Below are positions 49,433-60,152 of a DNA stretch of 64,000 nucleotides, piece after piece; position 1 is the first letter of the stretch, and every line of letters begins with the position of its first letter. The DNA comes from Halohasta salina (lineage in GTDB: Archaea; Halobacteriota; Halobacteria; Halobacteriales; Haloferacaceae), in contig NZ_JAMZIE010000008.1 of the NCBI RefSeq assembly GCF_024178165.1, positions 34,889-98,888 on the forward strand, in the 5' to 3' direction. The position numbers were made by a program, and so were the translations under genes. Below the pieces are notes generated by a model that made no database searches, had not been told where the DNA came from, and saw nothing but the letters and a program-made list of their open reading frames with translations.

Positions 49433-50674
49433 ATGAGTGCCGCCGATCCCAGTCGACCGGCAGTGAGCTTTCCGGACGCGCTGTCGAGCCGCGAGCGATG
49501 GCTCGAACCGTTCGGCTGGTACCGTGAAATGCGGGCCGACTCGCCCGTTCGGTACGACACCGACCGCGAACTGTGGGACGTGTTCCGGTACGACGACGTG
49601 AAACACGTCCTCGATACCGACGCGGTGTTTTCGGCTGATCCGTCGACCGCGGAGTTCGGCGACGAGGTCGCCGACGGGGAGGGCGAGCCGCCGCCGGTGT
49701 TCGACACGATGCTGTTCGCCGATCCGCCGGAACACGACCGGCTCCGGGGTGTCGTGTCGGACTTCTTCACCCCACGGGCGATCAGCAATCAGGCCGACCG
49801 CATTCGGGAACTGACCGAGGGATACGTCGACGATCTCGACGCCGAGTTCGATCTCGTCTCCGAGCTGGCGTATCCGATGCCGGTCGACGTGATCGCCGAA
49901 CTGTTGGGCGTGCCGACCGACGACCGCGCGCAGTTCAAGCGGTGGTCGGATACCGTCATTGAGCGGCCCGATGCGACCACCGAGGCTGCGATGGAGGCGT
50001 TCCAACAGCGACAGCAGGAGACCCAACGCGAGATGAGCGAGTACTTTTCGCAGTTGATCGACGCGCGGCGAGCCGAGCCTCGGGACGATCTGATTACGGC
50101 GATCATCGAGGCGGAGGTCGACGGCCAGCGGCTCACCGAACGCGAACTGATCGGCTTCTGTACCCTCCTGTTGGTGGCGGGTAACATCACCACGACGAAC
50201 CTCATCACCAACGCGATGCGGTGTTTCACCAGCCAGCCGGAGCTACTCGACGAGTTCCGGGCCGATGAGACGAAACTGTCGACCGCCATCGAAGAGGCGC
50301 TCCGGTATCGGTCACCAGTGCAGGCGGTGTTCCGGGTGACCGCGGAGTCGACGACGCTCGGCGGCCGGGAGATTCCGGCAGGCGAGGGGGTCGTCGCGTG
50401 GCTCGGCTCGGCCAATCGCGACGAGCGTGCCTTCGATCGGGCCGACGAGTTCGTCGTCGACCGCCAGCCGAACCAGCACCTCTCGTTCGGCTACGGCACC
50501 CACTACTGTCTGGGCGCACCGCTGGCGCGGCTCGAAGCGAAACTCGCCCTCCGATCACTGCTCGATCGGTTCGAGACGGTCGAACCGGTCGACACGGATC
50601 TGCAGCCGATCCGAAGTTCGTTTATATACGGTGTCGAGGAGTACCCGCTTCGGGGCCACCAACCAGGCGAGTAG
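49433..50674 (+). CDS. Cytochrome P450
   Basis: This 413-aa P450 of the soluble bacterial/archaeal type has the I-helix oxygen-activation motif LLVAGNITTTNLI, the K-helix ExxR (EEALRYRSPV), and the haem-cysteine loop FGYGTHYCLGAPLARLEAKL with C359. The frame begins 13 codons earlier, but ATG 49433 (MSAADPSRPAV) is the natural start. The redox partner is not in the window; haloarchaeal P450s probably use ferredoxins. The substrate cannot be predicted; the divergent hydrolase may act on the same compound. Confidence 0.95.
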   Translation: MSAADPSRPAVSFPDALSSRERWLEPFGWYREMRADSPVRYDTDRELWDVFRYDDVKHVLDTDAVFSADPSTAEFGDEVADGEGEPPPVFDTMLFADPPEHDRLRGVVSDFFTPRAISNQADRIRELTEGYVDDLDAEFDLVSELAYPMPVDVIAELLGVPTDDRAQFKRWSDTVIERPDATTEAAMEAFQQRQQETQREMSEYFSQLIDARRAEPRDDLITAIIEAEVDGQRLTERELIGFCTLLLVAGNITTTNLITNAMRCFTSQPELLDEFRADETKLSTAIEEALRYRSPVQAVFRVTAESTTLGGREIPAGEGVVAWLGSANRDERAFDRADEFVVDRQPNQHLSFGYGTHYCLGAPLARLEAKLALRSLLDRFETVEPVDTDLQPIRSSFIYGVEEYPLRGHQPGE

Positions 50675-50681
50675 TGACTAC

Positions 50682-52424
50682 CTACTCGTCGTCGACGAGT
50701 CCGGGATTGGTCACTGCGCCCTTGGCCGCCGAGCCGAAGTCACGGGCGTACTTTGCGAGGACGCCGCCAGTGTACTGCGGCTCACGCGGCTCCCAGTCCT
50801 CGCGGCGCTCGTCGAGTTCGTCGTCCGAGAGGTCGACCGAGAGTTCGCGTTCGGGGATGTCGACGGTGACGGTGTCGCCGTCTTCGAGCAGACCGATGGG
50901 GCCGCCGTCCTTGGCCTCGGGGGCGACGTGGCCGATCATCGGCCCGCGCGTCGCGCCCGAAAACCGACCGTCGGTGAGCAGCGCCACGTCGTCCTCGTGG
51001 CCCGCGCCGACGACGGCGGCGGTGACCCCGAGCATCTCCCGCATGCCGGGGCCGCCGCGTGGCCCCTCGTTGCGGATCACGAGCACGTCGCCGGACTCGA
51101 TGTGGCCCTCTTGGACGTAGGCCATCGCGTCCTCCTCGTTTTCGAAGACGCGGGCGGGGCCTTCGTGGTGGAACTTATCGTCGCCGGTGACCTTCAGGAC
51201 GCCGCCGTCCGGTGCGAGATTGCCGGTGAGGATCTTGATCGCCCCCTCTTCCTGATAGGGCTCGTCGACCGTATAGAGGTAGTCGGCCTCAATAGAGTCG
51301 TCGTCGGGCAGCAGCCCTTCGCTGTCGAGGTGTTCGAGTTCCTCGGCGATGGTGCGGCCGGTGACGGTCATCGCGTCGCCGTGGATCAGGTCCGCCTCAA
51401 GGAGGCGGCGCAGGACGACCGGGACGCCGCCGATCTCGAAGAGATCGTTCATCACGCGGGTGCCGCCGGGCTGGAGGTTGGCGATCTTCGGCGTGCGGCG
51501 GGAGATCTCGTCGAACTCCTCGATGTCGAGATCGATACCCGCCTCGGCGGCGAGCGCCAGCAGGTGGAGCACGGCGTTGGTCGACCCACCGGTGGCGACC
51601 TGCAGGGCGATGGCGTTCTCGAAGCTCTTCTTCGAGAGGATGTCGGAGGGTCGACGGTCGTTTTTGATGACGTCGAGGGCGATCTCGCCGGAGCGTTCGG
51701 CGATCGCGTAGCGATCCTCGTGTTCGGCGGGTGCGGCTGCCGAGCCGAGGGGGGCGAGTCCGAGGGTCTCGCTGATCGAGGCCATCGTGTTGGCGGTGAA
51801 CATCCCACCACAGGAGCCCGCACCTGGACAGGCATGCCGCTCCATCTCGTCGAGTTCCGCTTCGTCCATTTCGCCTTGGGCGACCGCACCGACACCCTCG
51901 AAGACGTTCTGGATCGTGATCTCCCGGCCGTCGTGTTCGCCCGGCATGATCGAGCCGCCGTAGACGAAGACGCTCGGGAGGTCGGTCCGGATCATCGCCA
52001 TCATCATCCCCGGCATGTTCTTGTCACAGCCGCCGATGGTGACGAGGCCGTCCATCCGCTCGCCGAAGGAAACGAGTTCGACGCTGTCGGCGATGATTTC
52101 CCGGCTGATCAGCGAGGCCTTCATCCCCTCGGTACCCATCGAGATGGCGTCCGAGATCGTGATGGTGTTGAACTCGATGGGCATTCCGCCGGCGTCGTCG
52201 ACGCCCGCGTAGGCGGCCTCGGCGACGTCGTCGAGGTGGACGTTACAGGGTGTGATATCGGCTGCACAGTTGGCGATGCCGACCATCGGCGACGAGAGGT
52301 CGTCGTCGTCGTACCCCATCGCCCGGAACATCGCCCGGGAGGGGGCCTGATCGGTGCCCTCGGTGACTTCGCTGCTCCGCAGGTTCGGGTCTTTGCCCGA
52401 CTGCTCGGGTTCCTGCTGACTCAT
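50682..52424 (-). CDS. ilvD: Dihydroxy-acid dehydratase
   Basis: This 580-aa iron-sulfur dehydratase has cluster cysteines in [29 protein letters not shown] and [20 protein letters not shown]. The C-terminal lobe contains [17 protein letters not shown] and [13 protein letters not shown]. It makes the 2-keto acids of valine/leucine and isoleucine. It is convergent with the P450 gene, with a gap of only seven bases. No other ilv genes are in the window. Confidence 0.96.
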   Translation of the reverse strand: MSQQEPEQSGKDPNLRSSEVTEGTDQAPSRAMFRAMGYDDDDLSSPMVGIANCAADITPCNVHLDDVAEAAYAGVDDAGGMPIEFNTITISDAISMGTEGMKASLISREIIADSVELVSFGERMDGLVTIGGCDKNMPGMMMAMIRTDLPSVFVYGGSIMPGEHDGREITIQNVFEGVGAVAQGEMDEAELDEMERHACPGAGSCGGMFTANTMASISETLGLAPLGSAAAPAEHEDRYAIAERSGEIALDVIKNDRRPSDILSKKSFENAIALQVATGGSTNAVLHLLALAAEAGIDLDIEEFDEISRRTPKIANLQPGGTRVMNDLFEIGGVPVVLRRLLEADLIHGDAMTVTGRTIAEELEHLDSEGLLPDDDSIEADYLYTVDEPYQEEGAIKILTGNLAPDGGVLKVTGDDKFHHEGPARVFENEEDAMAYVQEGHIESGDVLVIRNEGPRGGPGMREMLGVTAAVVGAGHEDDVALLTDGRFSGATRGPMIGHVAPEAKDGGPIGLLEDGDTVTVDIPERELSVDLSDDELDERREDWEPREPQYTGGVLAKYARDFGSAAKGAVTNPGLVDDE

Positions 52425-52519
52425 GGCAGTCAGTTACACCCGGTAGCTTAAAACACCTCGAATGCCGACGAGCGCCGCGAACCGTGAGGGCTTTGCCACG
52501 GGCGCGCCGAACGTCGACT

Positions 52520-52834
52520 GTGAGTCCCGATTCCAGCGACGCGGCTGATTCCGAGGACGGCGGCTACGTCCACCGGCCGGAAGGGGATGGTTCGTCGGTC
52601 GACGACGGACCGTACACCGGCGAGGCCGAAGGCGAGGGGTTCGGCACACAGGGCTGGCTGCTGGTCGCCGGCGTCGTCGTCTGTTTTCTGGTGATTCCCG
52701 GCGTCATCTATCTGTTCCCGACAGCGCCCGCCCGACTCGGCTGGACGTTCTTTGCGACGTTTCTGGCCCTGCCGTTGGTGCCGGCGGTCCTGCTCGGCCT
52801 GCTGGCTGTCTGGTCGATGCAAGCTGCGTCGTAA
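52520..52834 (+). CDS. Small membrane protein, unknown function
   Basis: This 104-aa protein from GTG 52520 has an acidic, disordered N-terminal third (SPDSSDAADSEDGGYVHRPE) and two membrane helices (GWLLVAGVVVCFLVIPGVIY and LGWTFFATFLALPLVPAVLL). It is common in form among haloarchaeal DUF membrane proteins. It is divergent from ilvD. An earlier in-frame GTG at 52484 would add a basic stretch that is not halophile-like. Confidence 0.72.
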   Translation: MSPDSSDAADSEDGGYVHRPEGDGSSVDDGPYTGEAEGEGFGTQGWLLVAGVVVCFLVIPGVIYLFPTAPARLGWTFFATFLALPLVPAVLLGLLAVWSMQAAS

Positions 52835-52853
52835 AAAAGCGGCCTGAGTGACG

Positions 52854-54197
52854 TTACTCGGTGATCTGGTGGATGTTACCGTTCCGGCTGATATGCATGT
52901 CCCGGCCGACCTCGTAGCCGAAGGAGTTGGCAGTGTCGACGTAGCCCGACAGCCCCTTGAGGTTCTGGTGGGCCGGAATCAGCTCTTTGGGCTGGAGCGC
53001 ATCGAGCATCTGGTAGTGGCCCTCCTGCCGGAGGTGGCCCGAGACGTGGATGTCGTCGTAGATGCGTGCACCCTGCATTTTGAGGAGGCGCTCGGACTGG
53101 TAGCGGTTGCCCTCGTTGGTCGGTTCGGGAATGATCCCCGCCGAGAAGATGACCTTGTCACCCTGATCGAAGTCGTAGTTGGTCTCGCCGCGACCCATTC
53201 GCGTCAGCAGCGCCCGTGGCTCGCCTTGGTGGCCGGTGACGATCGGCAGGAAGTTCTCCTTGCCGTCCTTCATAATCCGATTGAGGCTCTGATCGATGGC
53301 GCGTCGATGGCCGTACATCTCGATGTCGTCGGGGAGGTCGACGTCCAGATGGGAGGCCGTGCCGGTGTACTTTTCCATCGACCGACCGAGCAGGATCGGT
53401 TTGCGGCCGATCTCCTGGGCGAACTCAAGCAGGCTGGAGACACGGGCGATGTGGCTTGCGAACGTGGTCGCCACCATCCCGCCGTCGTAGTCTTCGAGGC
53501 TCAGCATGGTGTCGTGGAGCTCCTTCCGGGCGACCGACTCGGAGGGGGTTCGGCCCTTCTTGTTGGCGTTGGTACAGTCCTCGATGTAACACAGCACCCC
53601 GTCGCCCTCGCGGCCGATCTCGCGGAACCGTTTCATGTCGAAGGGATCGCCAAGCACGGGGTTGTGGTCGATGCGTTTGTCGAGCCCGTAGACAATGGCC
53701 CCTTCAGGGGTGTGGAGCACCGGGTTGATCGCGTCGATCGTCGAGTGGGTGACGTTGACGAACTCCATGTCGACCTGATCGCCGATCCGCATGGTTTCGC
53801 CCGCGTTCATGACCTGGAGGTCGTTGCCGACGTCGAACTTGTCCTCGTCGCGGATCTGCTCGCGGACGAGTTCGATGGTGAACGGGGTTGCCACGACGGG
53901 GGCGTCATAGCGGTGGGCGAGTTTCGGGATCGCACCGATGTGGTCGAGGTGGCCGTGGGTGGGGACGATGGCCTTGATCTCGCCGTCGAGTTCGCTCATC
54001 ACGCGATCGTCGGGGATCGCGCCCATGTCGATCAGGTCCAGACTGTGCATACGCTCGGTCTGGACGTTGTCGTGAATCAGTACCTGCGAGAGGTTGAGGC
54101 CCATATCGAAGACGACGATGTCGTCGTCCATTCGGACCGCCGTCATCTGCCGCCCAACCTCTTCGTAGCCGCCTACTGTCGCAATTTCGATTTCCAT
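52854..54197 (-). CDS. rnj: Ribonuclease J (5'-3' exonuclease, archaeal)
   Basis: This 447-aa metallo-beta-lactamase/beta-CASP RNase has HGHLDHIG at residues 81-88, further metal ligands ([16 protein letters not shown]), the beta-CASP block [36 protein letters not shown] and the final [14 protein letters not shown] and ELIPAHQN. Archaeal RNase J degrades RNA from 5' monophosphate ends. The start [20 protein letters not shown] at 54197 is the family start; the upstream open frame is not family-like. Confidence 0.93.
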   Translation of the reverse strand: MEIEIATVGGYEEVGRQMTAVRMDDDIVVFDMGLNLSQVLIHDNVQTERMHSLDLIDMGAIPDDRVMSELDGEIKAIVPTHGHLDHIGAIPKLAHRYDAPVVATPFTIELVREQIRDEDKFDVGNDLQVMNAGETMRIGDQVDMEFVNVTHSTIDAINPVLHTPEGAIVYGLDKRIDHNPVLGDPFDMKRFREIGREGDGVLCYIEDCTNANKKGRTPSESVARKELHDTMLSLEDYDGGMVATTFASHIARVSSLLEFAQEIGRKPILLGRSMEKYTGTASHLDVDLPDDIEMYGHRRAIDQSLNRIMKDGKENFLPIVTGHQGEPRALLTRMGRGETNYDFDQGDKVIFSAGIIPEPTNEGNRYQSERLLKMQGARIYDDIHVSGHLRQEGHYQMLDALQPKELIPAHQNLKGLSGYVDTANSFGYEVGRDMHISRNGNIHQITE

Positions 54198-54351
54198 AGG
54201 TATGCCGAACGGGAGCGGTTCCACGCATAGAACGACGACATCGAGACACGGAGGACCCGACCGCGTACGCCTACTGCACGGGAACCGCGCGTTGGTTACC
54301 CCTATAGCTAACCCCGAGACGTAAATAGCCGGTGACTCGTCGGCCGCCACC

Positions 54352-54528
54352 CTACTCGTCGCTATCGTAGGGGACGAACTGGCCGTTGATATCCCACTCG
54401 TGAATACAGTAGACGCTGCCCGCTGCGTCGTCGGTAATCTCCCAAGAGTCCACCTGGTCGTTCCACTGCTCGACCCGTCCGCACCGCTCGCAGGTCCGCC
54501 CTTTCGGTCGACGAAGCGTTACGCTCAT
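54352..54528 (-). CDS. HEWD-family small zinc-ribbon protein
   Basis: This 58-aa protein reads [20 protein letters not shown], then [20 protein letters not shown] and [15 protein letters not shown]. It has one CxxC, a later Cys-His, and the HEWDI motif that names a haloarchaeal family. The cysteines suggest a zinc site. Function is unknown. The frame extends 11 codons upstream, but ATG 54528 is the family start. Confidence 0.82.
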   Translation of the reverse strand: MSVTLRRPKGRTCERCGRVEQWNDQVDSWEITDDAAGSVYCIHEWDINGQFVPYDSDE

Positions 54529-54764
54529 ACCATACACGCCGTCGGCCAGCGATTTAAACATAGCTTCTCGACGGCTTCCGCCGACACGTCGGTCGACTGA
54601 TGATCGGTGCCGCCGTCTTCCGCCAGTCGCTCTCTCGACCTATAGAAATGTGGATTTTAAGCACCAAAAACTTCTACTTTTAACCTTATATTGGTATAAG
54701 AATGCAGTATACATTAGTTAACGGCAGCAAAAAGGATTAGTTGTCAGGCCGCTCCCCGTACGGC

Positions 54765-54920
54765 ATGGTACCTCATAACGCGACCATCGACCCGTTCACG
54801 CCGTCGACCAACTACTTCGAGTGTGTCGGCTGTGGATCCCGCTGTCACAGCGACGAGCGGCTGACGACCTGTCCCGACTGCGGGGATCGGGTACGGAACA
54901 TCGCCGTTCCACGGGAGTAA
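54765..54920 (+). CDS. Rubrerythrin-like zinc-ribbon micro-protein
   Basis: This 51-aa frame reads MVPHNATIDPFTPSTNYFEC, then VGCGSRCHSDERLTTCPDCG and DRVRNIAVPRE. Two CxxC knuckles (FECVGCG and TTCPDCG) form a rubredoxin-like ribbon of a kind that is abundant in haloarchaea. Upstream, 54562-54764 holds an AT-rich block (TTTTAACCTTATATTGG at about 54677-54693) that likely includes its promoter; no other gene is seen there. Confidence 0.75.
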   Translation: MVPHNATIDPFTPSTNYFECVGCGSRCHSDERLTTCPDCGDRVRNIAVPRE

Positions 54921-54938
54921 CCCCGCTGCGGACGGTGC

Positions 54939-55904
54939 TTAAGCCGGCTGGGAACGACCGGTGTCGATCCCGCCGGCCAGCCGATCGACGACCAGAACCG
55001 CCCCCGCGCCGACGACCGCAAACAGCAAGAACAGTCCGACGACCGTCGTTGACCACCCGGTACCCGTTGCGGTCAGTTCAAGCGAAGTCTGTTCGACCGG
55101 TGCCCGCAACGCGCCGACGATTAGGCTCACCAGAAACGCCAGCGTCGCCTCACGGTAGCGATCCAGTGCCCAGCGCACGCTGTGAGCGATCGTCAGCAGG
55201 CCGACGACGCCGCCGGCCATGAACGTCACCACGGGAACCCCGGCGTCGACGACGGCGTCGCCCCCGCCGCCGTCGAGCAGGCCGACCAGTGTGTCGGTAA
55301 ACCGACTCAGTGCGGTCGACATGTACTCGTATTGACCCAGCAGAATCAACAGCAGCGACCCCGAGACACCGGGGAGGATCATCGCGCTCACCGCGACCGC
55401 CCCCGCGAGGAACACCACCGGCAGCGACGACCCTAGCGCGCCCGCAGCGTACCCCGACAGCAGGAACGCCACCAGAAACCCCGCGGCTGCGGCCGCCCGT
55501 CGACCGCGGGTCGCAAGCGAGACCTCGCCGAGCAGCACGACCGCCGAGGCCCCGATCAGGCCGAAAAAGAAGCCGTAGGTCTCGACCGGGTTCGTCTCCA
55601 ACAGCACGCTGATCGCCCGGAGAACGGTCACGACCGCAGTTGCGATCCCAGCCCCGAGGGCGAGCAGAAACACGATATCGAGTTCCCGGAGAGCAACAAT
55701 GGCGTCGGGTCGCCCCTCGGCCCGCAGCCCGCCGAGAATCCGTCGCAGCCGGGTCGGCTGGACCGCGGTAACCGCACCGATCAGCCGCTCGTAGATGCCC
55801 GTGATCAGCGCGATCGTCCCGCCGGAGACGCCGGGGACCGCGTCCGCCGCCCCCATGCCCAGACCGCGGAGATAGATACCGGCCAGTTCGCGGAGTGTCG
55901 TCAT
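54939..55904 (-). CDS. DUF368 polyprenyl-phosphate transporter (PopT-like)
   Basis: This 321-aa protein has eight or nine membrane helices and the two inverted-repeat signatures of DUF368: GMGAADAVPGVSGGTIALIT near the N-terminus and VSAMILPGVSGSLLLILLGQ in the second half. Bacterial members carry undecaprenyl phosphate back across the membrane. It lies in the same orientation downstream of aglB, which releases dolichyl (pyro)phosphate outside, so recycling of that carrier is a natural role here. Start MTTLRELAGIYL at 55904. Confidence 0.88.
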   Translation of the reverse strand: MTTLRELAGIYLRGLGMGAADAVPGVSGGTIALITGIYERLIGAVTAVQPTRLRRILGGLRAEGRPDAIVALRELDIVFLLALGAGIATAVVTVLRAISVLLETNPVETYGFFFGLIGASAVVLLGEVSLATRGRRAAAAAGFLVAFLLSGYAAGALGSSLPVVFLAGAVAVSAMILPGVSGSLLLILLGQYEYMSTALSRFTDTLVGLLDGGGGDAVVDAGVPVVTFMAGGVVGLLTIAHSVRWALDRYREATLAFLVSLIVGALRAPVEQTSLELTATGTGWSTTVVGLFLLFAVVGAGAVLVVDRLAGGIDTGRSQPA

Positions 55905-56078
55905 TACCGGTCGGTGGGTCGCCACCCACATTGGTAGTTCGGGTTTACCGTCGACGCGGGACCGTCGATCGTTTGCTGGCCGCCGAGTAGCCGCCGGCTA
56001 CTGCGTCGACCGTTCCACAACTGAGAATATCGTGTCCCACCGGCCAGTAAACGGTGGCTACTGGTCAGTAGTGACTGT
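55905..56078. other. aglB-DUF368 intergenic region
   Basis: This 174-base gap has no convincing gene. It contains a perfect hairpin-forming palindrome AGTAGCCGCCGGCTACT (55986-56002) and several further CTACTGG/CAGTAG repeats just before the aglB stop. These could form an RNA structure between the two cistrons or an mRNA processing/termination site; no T-run follows. Confidence 0.35.
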
Positions 56079-59066
56079 CTACTGGCCGAGTTCGACCGCG
56101 GACTCGGTGAGTTCCACCGTCACCGGACTGTCGTCGACGCCGACGACTTGGGCCTCCTCGACCGGGGCAGTTGCGACCTCGCCAGCGTCGCTGCTGAAGG
56201 CGTACTCGCCGGTCGCCTGAACGTCCGTGTTGGTGTAGCCGTTTTCGGGGCCGAACTCGTCGTAGCCCGTCGTCGAGTACGGCAGCGTCATCTCGAAGTT
56301 GCCCTCGTCGTCAGCGGTCGCATACTGTGTGTATGCGAACGAGGAGTTGGTTTCGGGAACCCGCATCTCGACGGTCGCACGGACCTCCGATCCGGGCGTT
56401 GCGCCCGTGCCGTCGACGGTCGCCCCCGGAACCCGCTCGAAGGTTTTCACCCACTGCGGGCTGGTTTCGAGCAGCAGGTTGGCGTTGACGCCGGTCCCGC
56501 GGGCTGTGCTGAACAGGTCGTTCTGATAGGTGGGCTGGTTGATTGCGCTGGATTCGCTGGCCTTCACCAGCCGGTAGTGTTCGAGGGCCTCGACGCGTTC
56601 GGTCGGGGCGGTGCCGATACCACCGAGTTGTGCTTCGGGGTTCTCCTCGACGTACGCTTCGGCCTCCTCGAGCGTCTCGAACGACTGGACGCCCTCCTGT
56701 TTGTCGAAGGTGTTGACCGTAACCTGTTCGCCGGCCCCCGTCTCGACAGTCCGCGGCTGGGTTTCGATGGCGATCGGTTTGGGGTCGACCGCGCTCCCGT
56801 GGTAGTTGTAGAGCCGAACCATCTGGCTGTCGTAGTACCGCTGGGTCCGCATCGTCACCGGCGCGGCGAACTGCTGGCCGTCCTCGCCCTGAACCAGCGG
56901 GTAGGCCTGTTCGACGAAGTCGCTCCGGCTGACGTCGTCGTTGAACACCGTCGGCGCGGCGAATTTCGAGCCGGGGGTGACCATCTGCCAGTCGACCATG
57001 ACGTAGCGAGTCTCGTCGTTCTCGCCCATCTTCTCGTCGAGTGCGTCGGCAGCCGCCTGTTCGGACGGAGCCAACAGGTAGTTGGCGGCAGGGGTTGCAC
57101 CTTGCTGGAACGGGTTGGCATTCGGGATCCGTTCGCCCTGCGTCGTGATCCAGTGGCCGTAGTCCCACCACGACTGGACGCCGTAGGCACCCTCCGGATA
57201 GTCGAAGTCGCCGTCGGCGGGTCGCTCGTAGGTTCCGTACAGTTCCATCGGGTTGTTTGCGCCTTCAAGCTCACCCGGCCGCGGCGTCTCGCTGCTCATC
57301 CACTCGAAGGTATCATCCCACTGGGTGACCGCACCGGGACCGTTGCTCCCGCCGGCAGCCCACGCCGAGCCGGCGGCGGGATAGATCAGCGGTACGATCA
57401 ACACGAGCACGACCGCGGCAACGGTCATTAGTTGCCAACCTTCGAGATTCCGGACCGTTTGCTTGGCCGAGTCGGTGTCGATATCGAGGTCGACGTAGCC
57501 GACGATCTTTGCGACGAAGATCGCGGTAAACACCGCGACGACGACCGCGAGATAGTAGTTGAACCGGGCCTGGGTGAACGCCGCCGAAGTAATGAACGCC
57601 GCCCACACCAGCAGATAGAGTTCGACCGCATCGTATCGGTGGAGGAACGTCGCTCCGACCAGTAGTCCAGAGACGATGAGGAGACCAAGCACCTGCCAAC
57701 TCGTCCCAAGCGCGCCGGCGATCGCGTCGACGGCCGGCGTAGCGAGATATATCACGACGACGACCGCCAGCGAGCCGACAACGTACCCCGTCTCACGGGT
57801 GTCGTCGCTTCGGATCAGTGGGCGAGCGAGTACGACGATGGCTGCTGCCACCGCGGCAAAGAATGCAAGCCCGTACTCGCTATAGATGAAGTCGAACGCC
57901 GCCTGTCTGGCGAGCGGTGGGGTCGCCTCACCGACGGTCTGAGCTGTCAGGCTGGCACTGAATCCGACCCTATTGAGCAGGCTTCCAGTGAGATCTCGAA
58001 CGAACGCCGAGAAGGCGACCACGGAAACGAGGACCATCGCTCCGACAGCGACCGGGTACCAGTCTCGATTGATCTCTCGGGCCTCCCACTGGCGCGCGAG
58101 ATAACTGAGGAAGACACAACCAAGCCCAACACCGATCGGGAGAATAACTTGGAGCAGCGAGTAGTTCGTCGCGCCACCGATCGTGAAGCTATTCAGCGGA
58201 ACGAACATCAACAGTCCAGTCACGGTCATCGAGACGGCTCCGACGAACGCAACCGGCTCCGGACTCCGATCGTGATAGACGTCGCTCGTGATTTTGATCG
58301 CAAAGAAGATACCGCTAAATCCGACGAGAAGCACACCCGGCGGCCACGCCCACATATAGAGGGCCGCGGCGACACCCGCTGCGACCGAATAGCCGAACGG
58401 TCGACGGAGCGCGTCGATATCTCGGTCGGCGACCAGTTCCCAAACCGGCTGTTCGCGCTGGGCGACTCCTAGTGCGAGGACGAATCCGAAGACACCGAGC
58501 GTCTGGAAGAACACTTCCGCTGCCTGATGGTCATAAAATCCGACCAGCGAGTAGTTGAGAATCGTTCCCGGAAGCAGTGCCAAGACAGACATTCCGACGA
58601 GTGCGGGGCCGCGCCCGGCAACCCGCGATGCGATGACGTATGCTGGCACGACAGCAGCAGTAGCGAACACAGGGGCCGCGATCAGCATAATTACCCCCGC
58701 GTACTCCGGGGAAGGATCACCGAAGCTCGTCAGTAGAATGAACCCGGAGACGATCTGGTCGTAGAGAGTCCCGAACTGTTCGGCGTTCGTCCCGGTCGGG
58801 TAGTTCGTCATCGGGTCGAACGGCATCGTCGACGGGAAGTGATCGAGGAGATAGGTTGTCTCCCGGAAGTGATACCACGGATCGTTACCACGGAACGTAA
58901 CGCCGCTTTCCGTCTGGAAATTACTCAACTCCCGAAGTCGCGCAGCCAACATGAAGGCGATCAGCGCGACAAGCACTGGAACATGATACCACTGCTTGAG
59001 TGACGAAACTACGGAGCCAACCGTGTCCGTTCGTTCGTCGCTGTGATCCTCCGTTGCGTTGCTCAT
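56079..59066 (-). CDS. aglB: Oligosaccharyltransferase AglB
   Basis: This 995-aa STT3-family enzyme has about 13 N-terminal membrane helices and early conserved residues in TFRGNDPWYHFRETTYLLDH. The catalytic WWDYG motif is within GVQSWWDYGHWITTQGERIP, followed by a large extracellular beta-rich domain. It transfers the lipid-linked glycan to Asn-x-Ser/Thr of S-layer, pilins and other surface proteins. Length and motifs are complete. The gene is divergent from the glycosyltransferase operon beginning at 59178. Confidence 0.97.
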   Translation of the reverse strand: MSNATEDHSDERTDTVGSVVSSLKQWYHVPVLVALIAFMLAARLRELSNFQTESGVTFRGNDPWYHFRETTYLLDHFPSTMPFDPMTNYPTGTNAEQFGTLYDQIVSGFILLTSFGDPSPEYAGVIMLIAAPVFATAAVVPAYVIASRVAGRGPALVGMSVLALLPGTILNYSLVGFYDHQAAEVFFQTLGVFGFVLALGVAQREQPVWELVADRDIDALRRPFGYSVAAGVAAALYMWAWPPGVLLVGFSGIFFAIKITSDVYHDRSPEPVAFVGAVSMTVTGLLMFVPLNSFTIGGATNYSLLQVILPIGVGLGCVFLSYLARQWEAREINRDWYPVAVGAMVLVSVVAFSAFVRDLTGSLLNRVGFSASLTAQTVGEATPPLARQAAFDFIYSEYGLAFFAAVAAAIVVLARPLIRSDDTRETGYVVGSLAVVVVIYLATPAVDAIAGALGTSWQVLGLLIVSGLLVGATFLHRYDAVELYLLVWAAFITSAAFTQARFNYYLAVVVAVFTAIFVAKIVGYVDLDIDTDSAKQTVRNLEGWQLMTVAAVVLVLIVPLIYPAAGSAWAAGGSNGPGAVTQWDDTFEWMSSETPRPGELEGANNPMELYGTYERPADGDFDYPEGAYGVQSWWDYGHWITTQGERIPNANPFQQGATPAANYLLAPSEQAAADALDEKMGENDETRYVMVDWQMVTPGSKFAAPTVFNDDVSRSDFVEQAYPLVQGEDGQQFAAPVTMRTQRYYDSQMVRLYNYHGSAVDPKPIAIETQPRTVETGAGEQVTVNTFDKQEGVQSFETLEEAEAYVEENPEAQLGGIGTAPTERVEALEHYRLVKASESSAINQPTYQNDLFSTARGTGVNANLLLETSPQWVKTFERVPGATVDGTGATPGSEVRATVEMRVPETNSSFAYTQYATADDEGNFEMTLPYSTTGYDEFGPENGYTNTDVQATGEYAFSSDAGEVATAPVEEAQVVGVDDSPVTVELTESAVELGQ

Positions 59067-59177
59067 TGTAGCAACCCAGTTTCATTGCCTGAATAAGCCT
59101 TGTGAAATGTCGACGGAGCGAACTAGTTAGTGAGTGAAAAGAAATCCTTATTCGATAGAACCAGCAACCGACGACCA

Positions 59178-60095
59178 ATGGACGTCTCCGTAGTCATCTG
59201 CACGTATTCTTTCGACATGTTCGATGCCTTTAGCGAATCTGTCGAGAGTATCCTCGATCAAACATACGACGACATCGAACTGATCATCGTCATCGACGGG
59301 AACGACGAACTGTACGAACAGGTTGTAGAGGAGTACGGCGATCTCGAATCGGTCCGGATCCATCTCAACGAAGAAAACGTCGGCCTGTCGGCCAGCCGTA
59401 ACAACGCGCTCGAGTATGTCACGGGCGATGTCGTTGCACTCATCGACGACGATGCGGTTGCCGACCCACACTGGATCGAGGAGTTGATCTCCGTCTATGA
59501 ACGACGAGACGCGATCGCGGCCGGCGGCCGCATGGTTGCTGACTGGGTCGCTGGAAAGCCGGATTTCCTTCCCGAGGAGTTCTACTGGTTGATCGGGGTC
59601 ACGTATAAGGGGTTCGCGGAGCCGGGCGAGGAAGTCCGGAACACGTTCGGGTCGAACATCTCGTTCAAGCGGTCCGTACTCGAAGAACTCGGCGGATTCG
59701 AACCGGCCGTGGGACGGCAAGGCGACAACAAACTCCAGGCCCACGAAACCGAGTTCTGTGCACGGATGCAACGGGAGTACGGACAGGGCGTCATCTACAA
59801 CCCCGATGCTATCGTCGAACACAAAGTGTTCGATTTCCGAACAGACAAATGGTGGCTCGGGAAACGAGCCTTTTGGCAGGGATACTCGAAGCGCGCGCTC
59901 GAAGTTTTGGTCCCCGAAACAACGACCGACGAGGAATCGGCGTTCCTCCGACAACTCCTCTTCAAGTTCATACCCGATCGGATCAAGGGATTACTGTTGT
60001 CGCCCTCGACGCCGAAACTCAAACAGTTCGTGACGTTGCTCCTCCTCACCGGGCTCGTCGGTGCGGGATATATATACGGCCTAACAAAGTGGTAG
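59178..60095 (+). CDS. aglG: GT2-family glycosyltransferase (AglG-like)
   Basis: This 305-aa enzyme has the GT-A N-terminus MDVSVVICTYSFDMFDAFSE, LSASRNNALEYVTGDVVALI, and DDDAVADPHW with the DxD-type metal site. It also has a G-G-x-x-x acceptor region (NTFGSNISFKRSVLEELGGF) and a C-terminal membrane segment (VTLLLLTGLVGAGYIYG). In Haloferax, AglG adds the second sugar (hexuronic acid) and lies beside aglB, as here. The symbol rests on this similarity; sugar specificity is not proven. Confidence 0.85.
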   Translation: MDVSVVICTYSFDMFDAFSESVESILDQTYDDIELIIVIDGNDELYEQVVEEYGDLESVRIHLNEENVGLSASRNNALEYVTGDVVALIDDDAVADPHWIEELISVYERRDAIAAGGRMVADWVAGKPDFLPEEFYWLIGVTYKGFAEPGEEVRNTFGSNISFKRSVLEELGGFEPAVGRQGDNKLQAHETEFCARMQREYGQGVIYNPDAIVEHKVFDFRTDKWWLGKRAFWQGYSKRALEVLVPETTTDEESAFLRQLLFKFIPDRIKGLLLSPSTPKLKQFVTLLLLTGLVGAGYIYGLTKW

Positions 60096-60152
60096 ATACG
60101 ATTCGCCGAACCGACAGACTCACAACGGGTGGCTTCCTGTCTCCCACATCTA

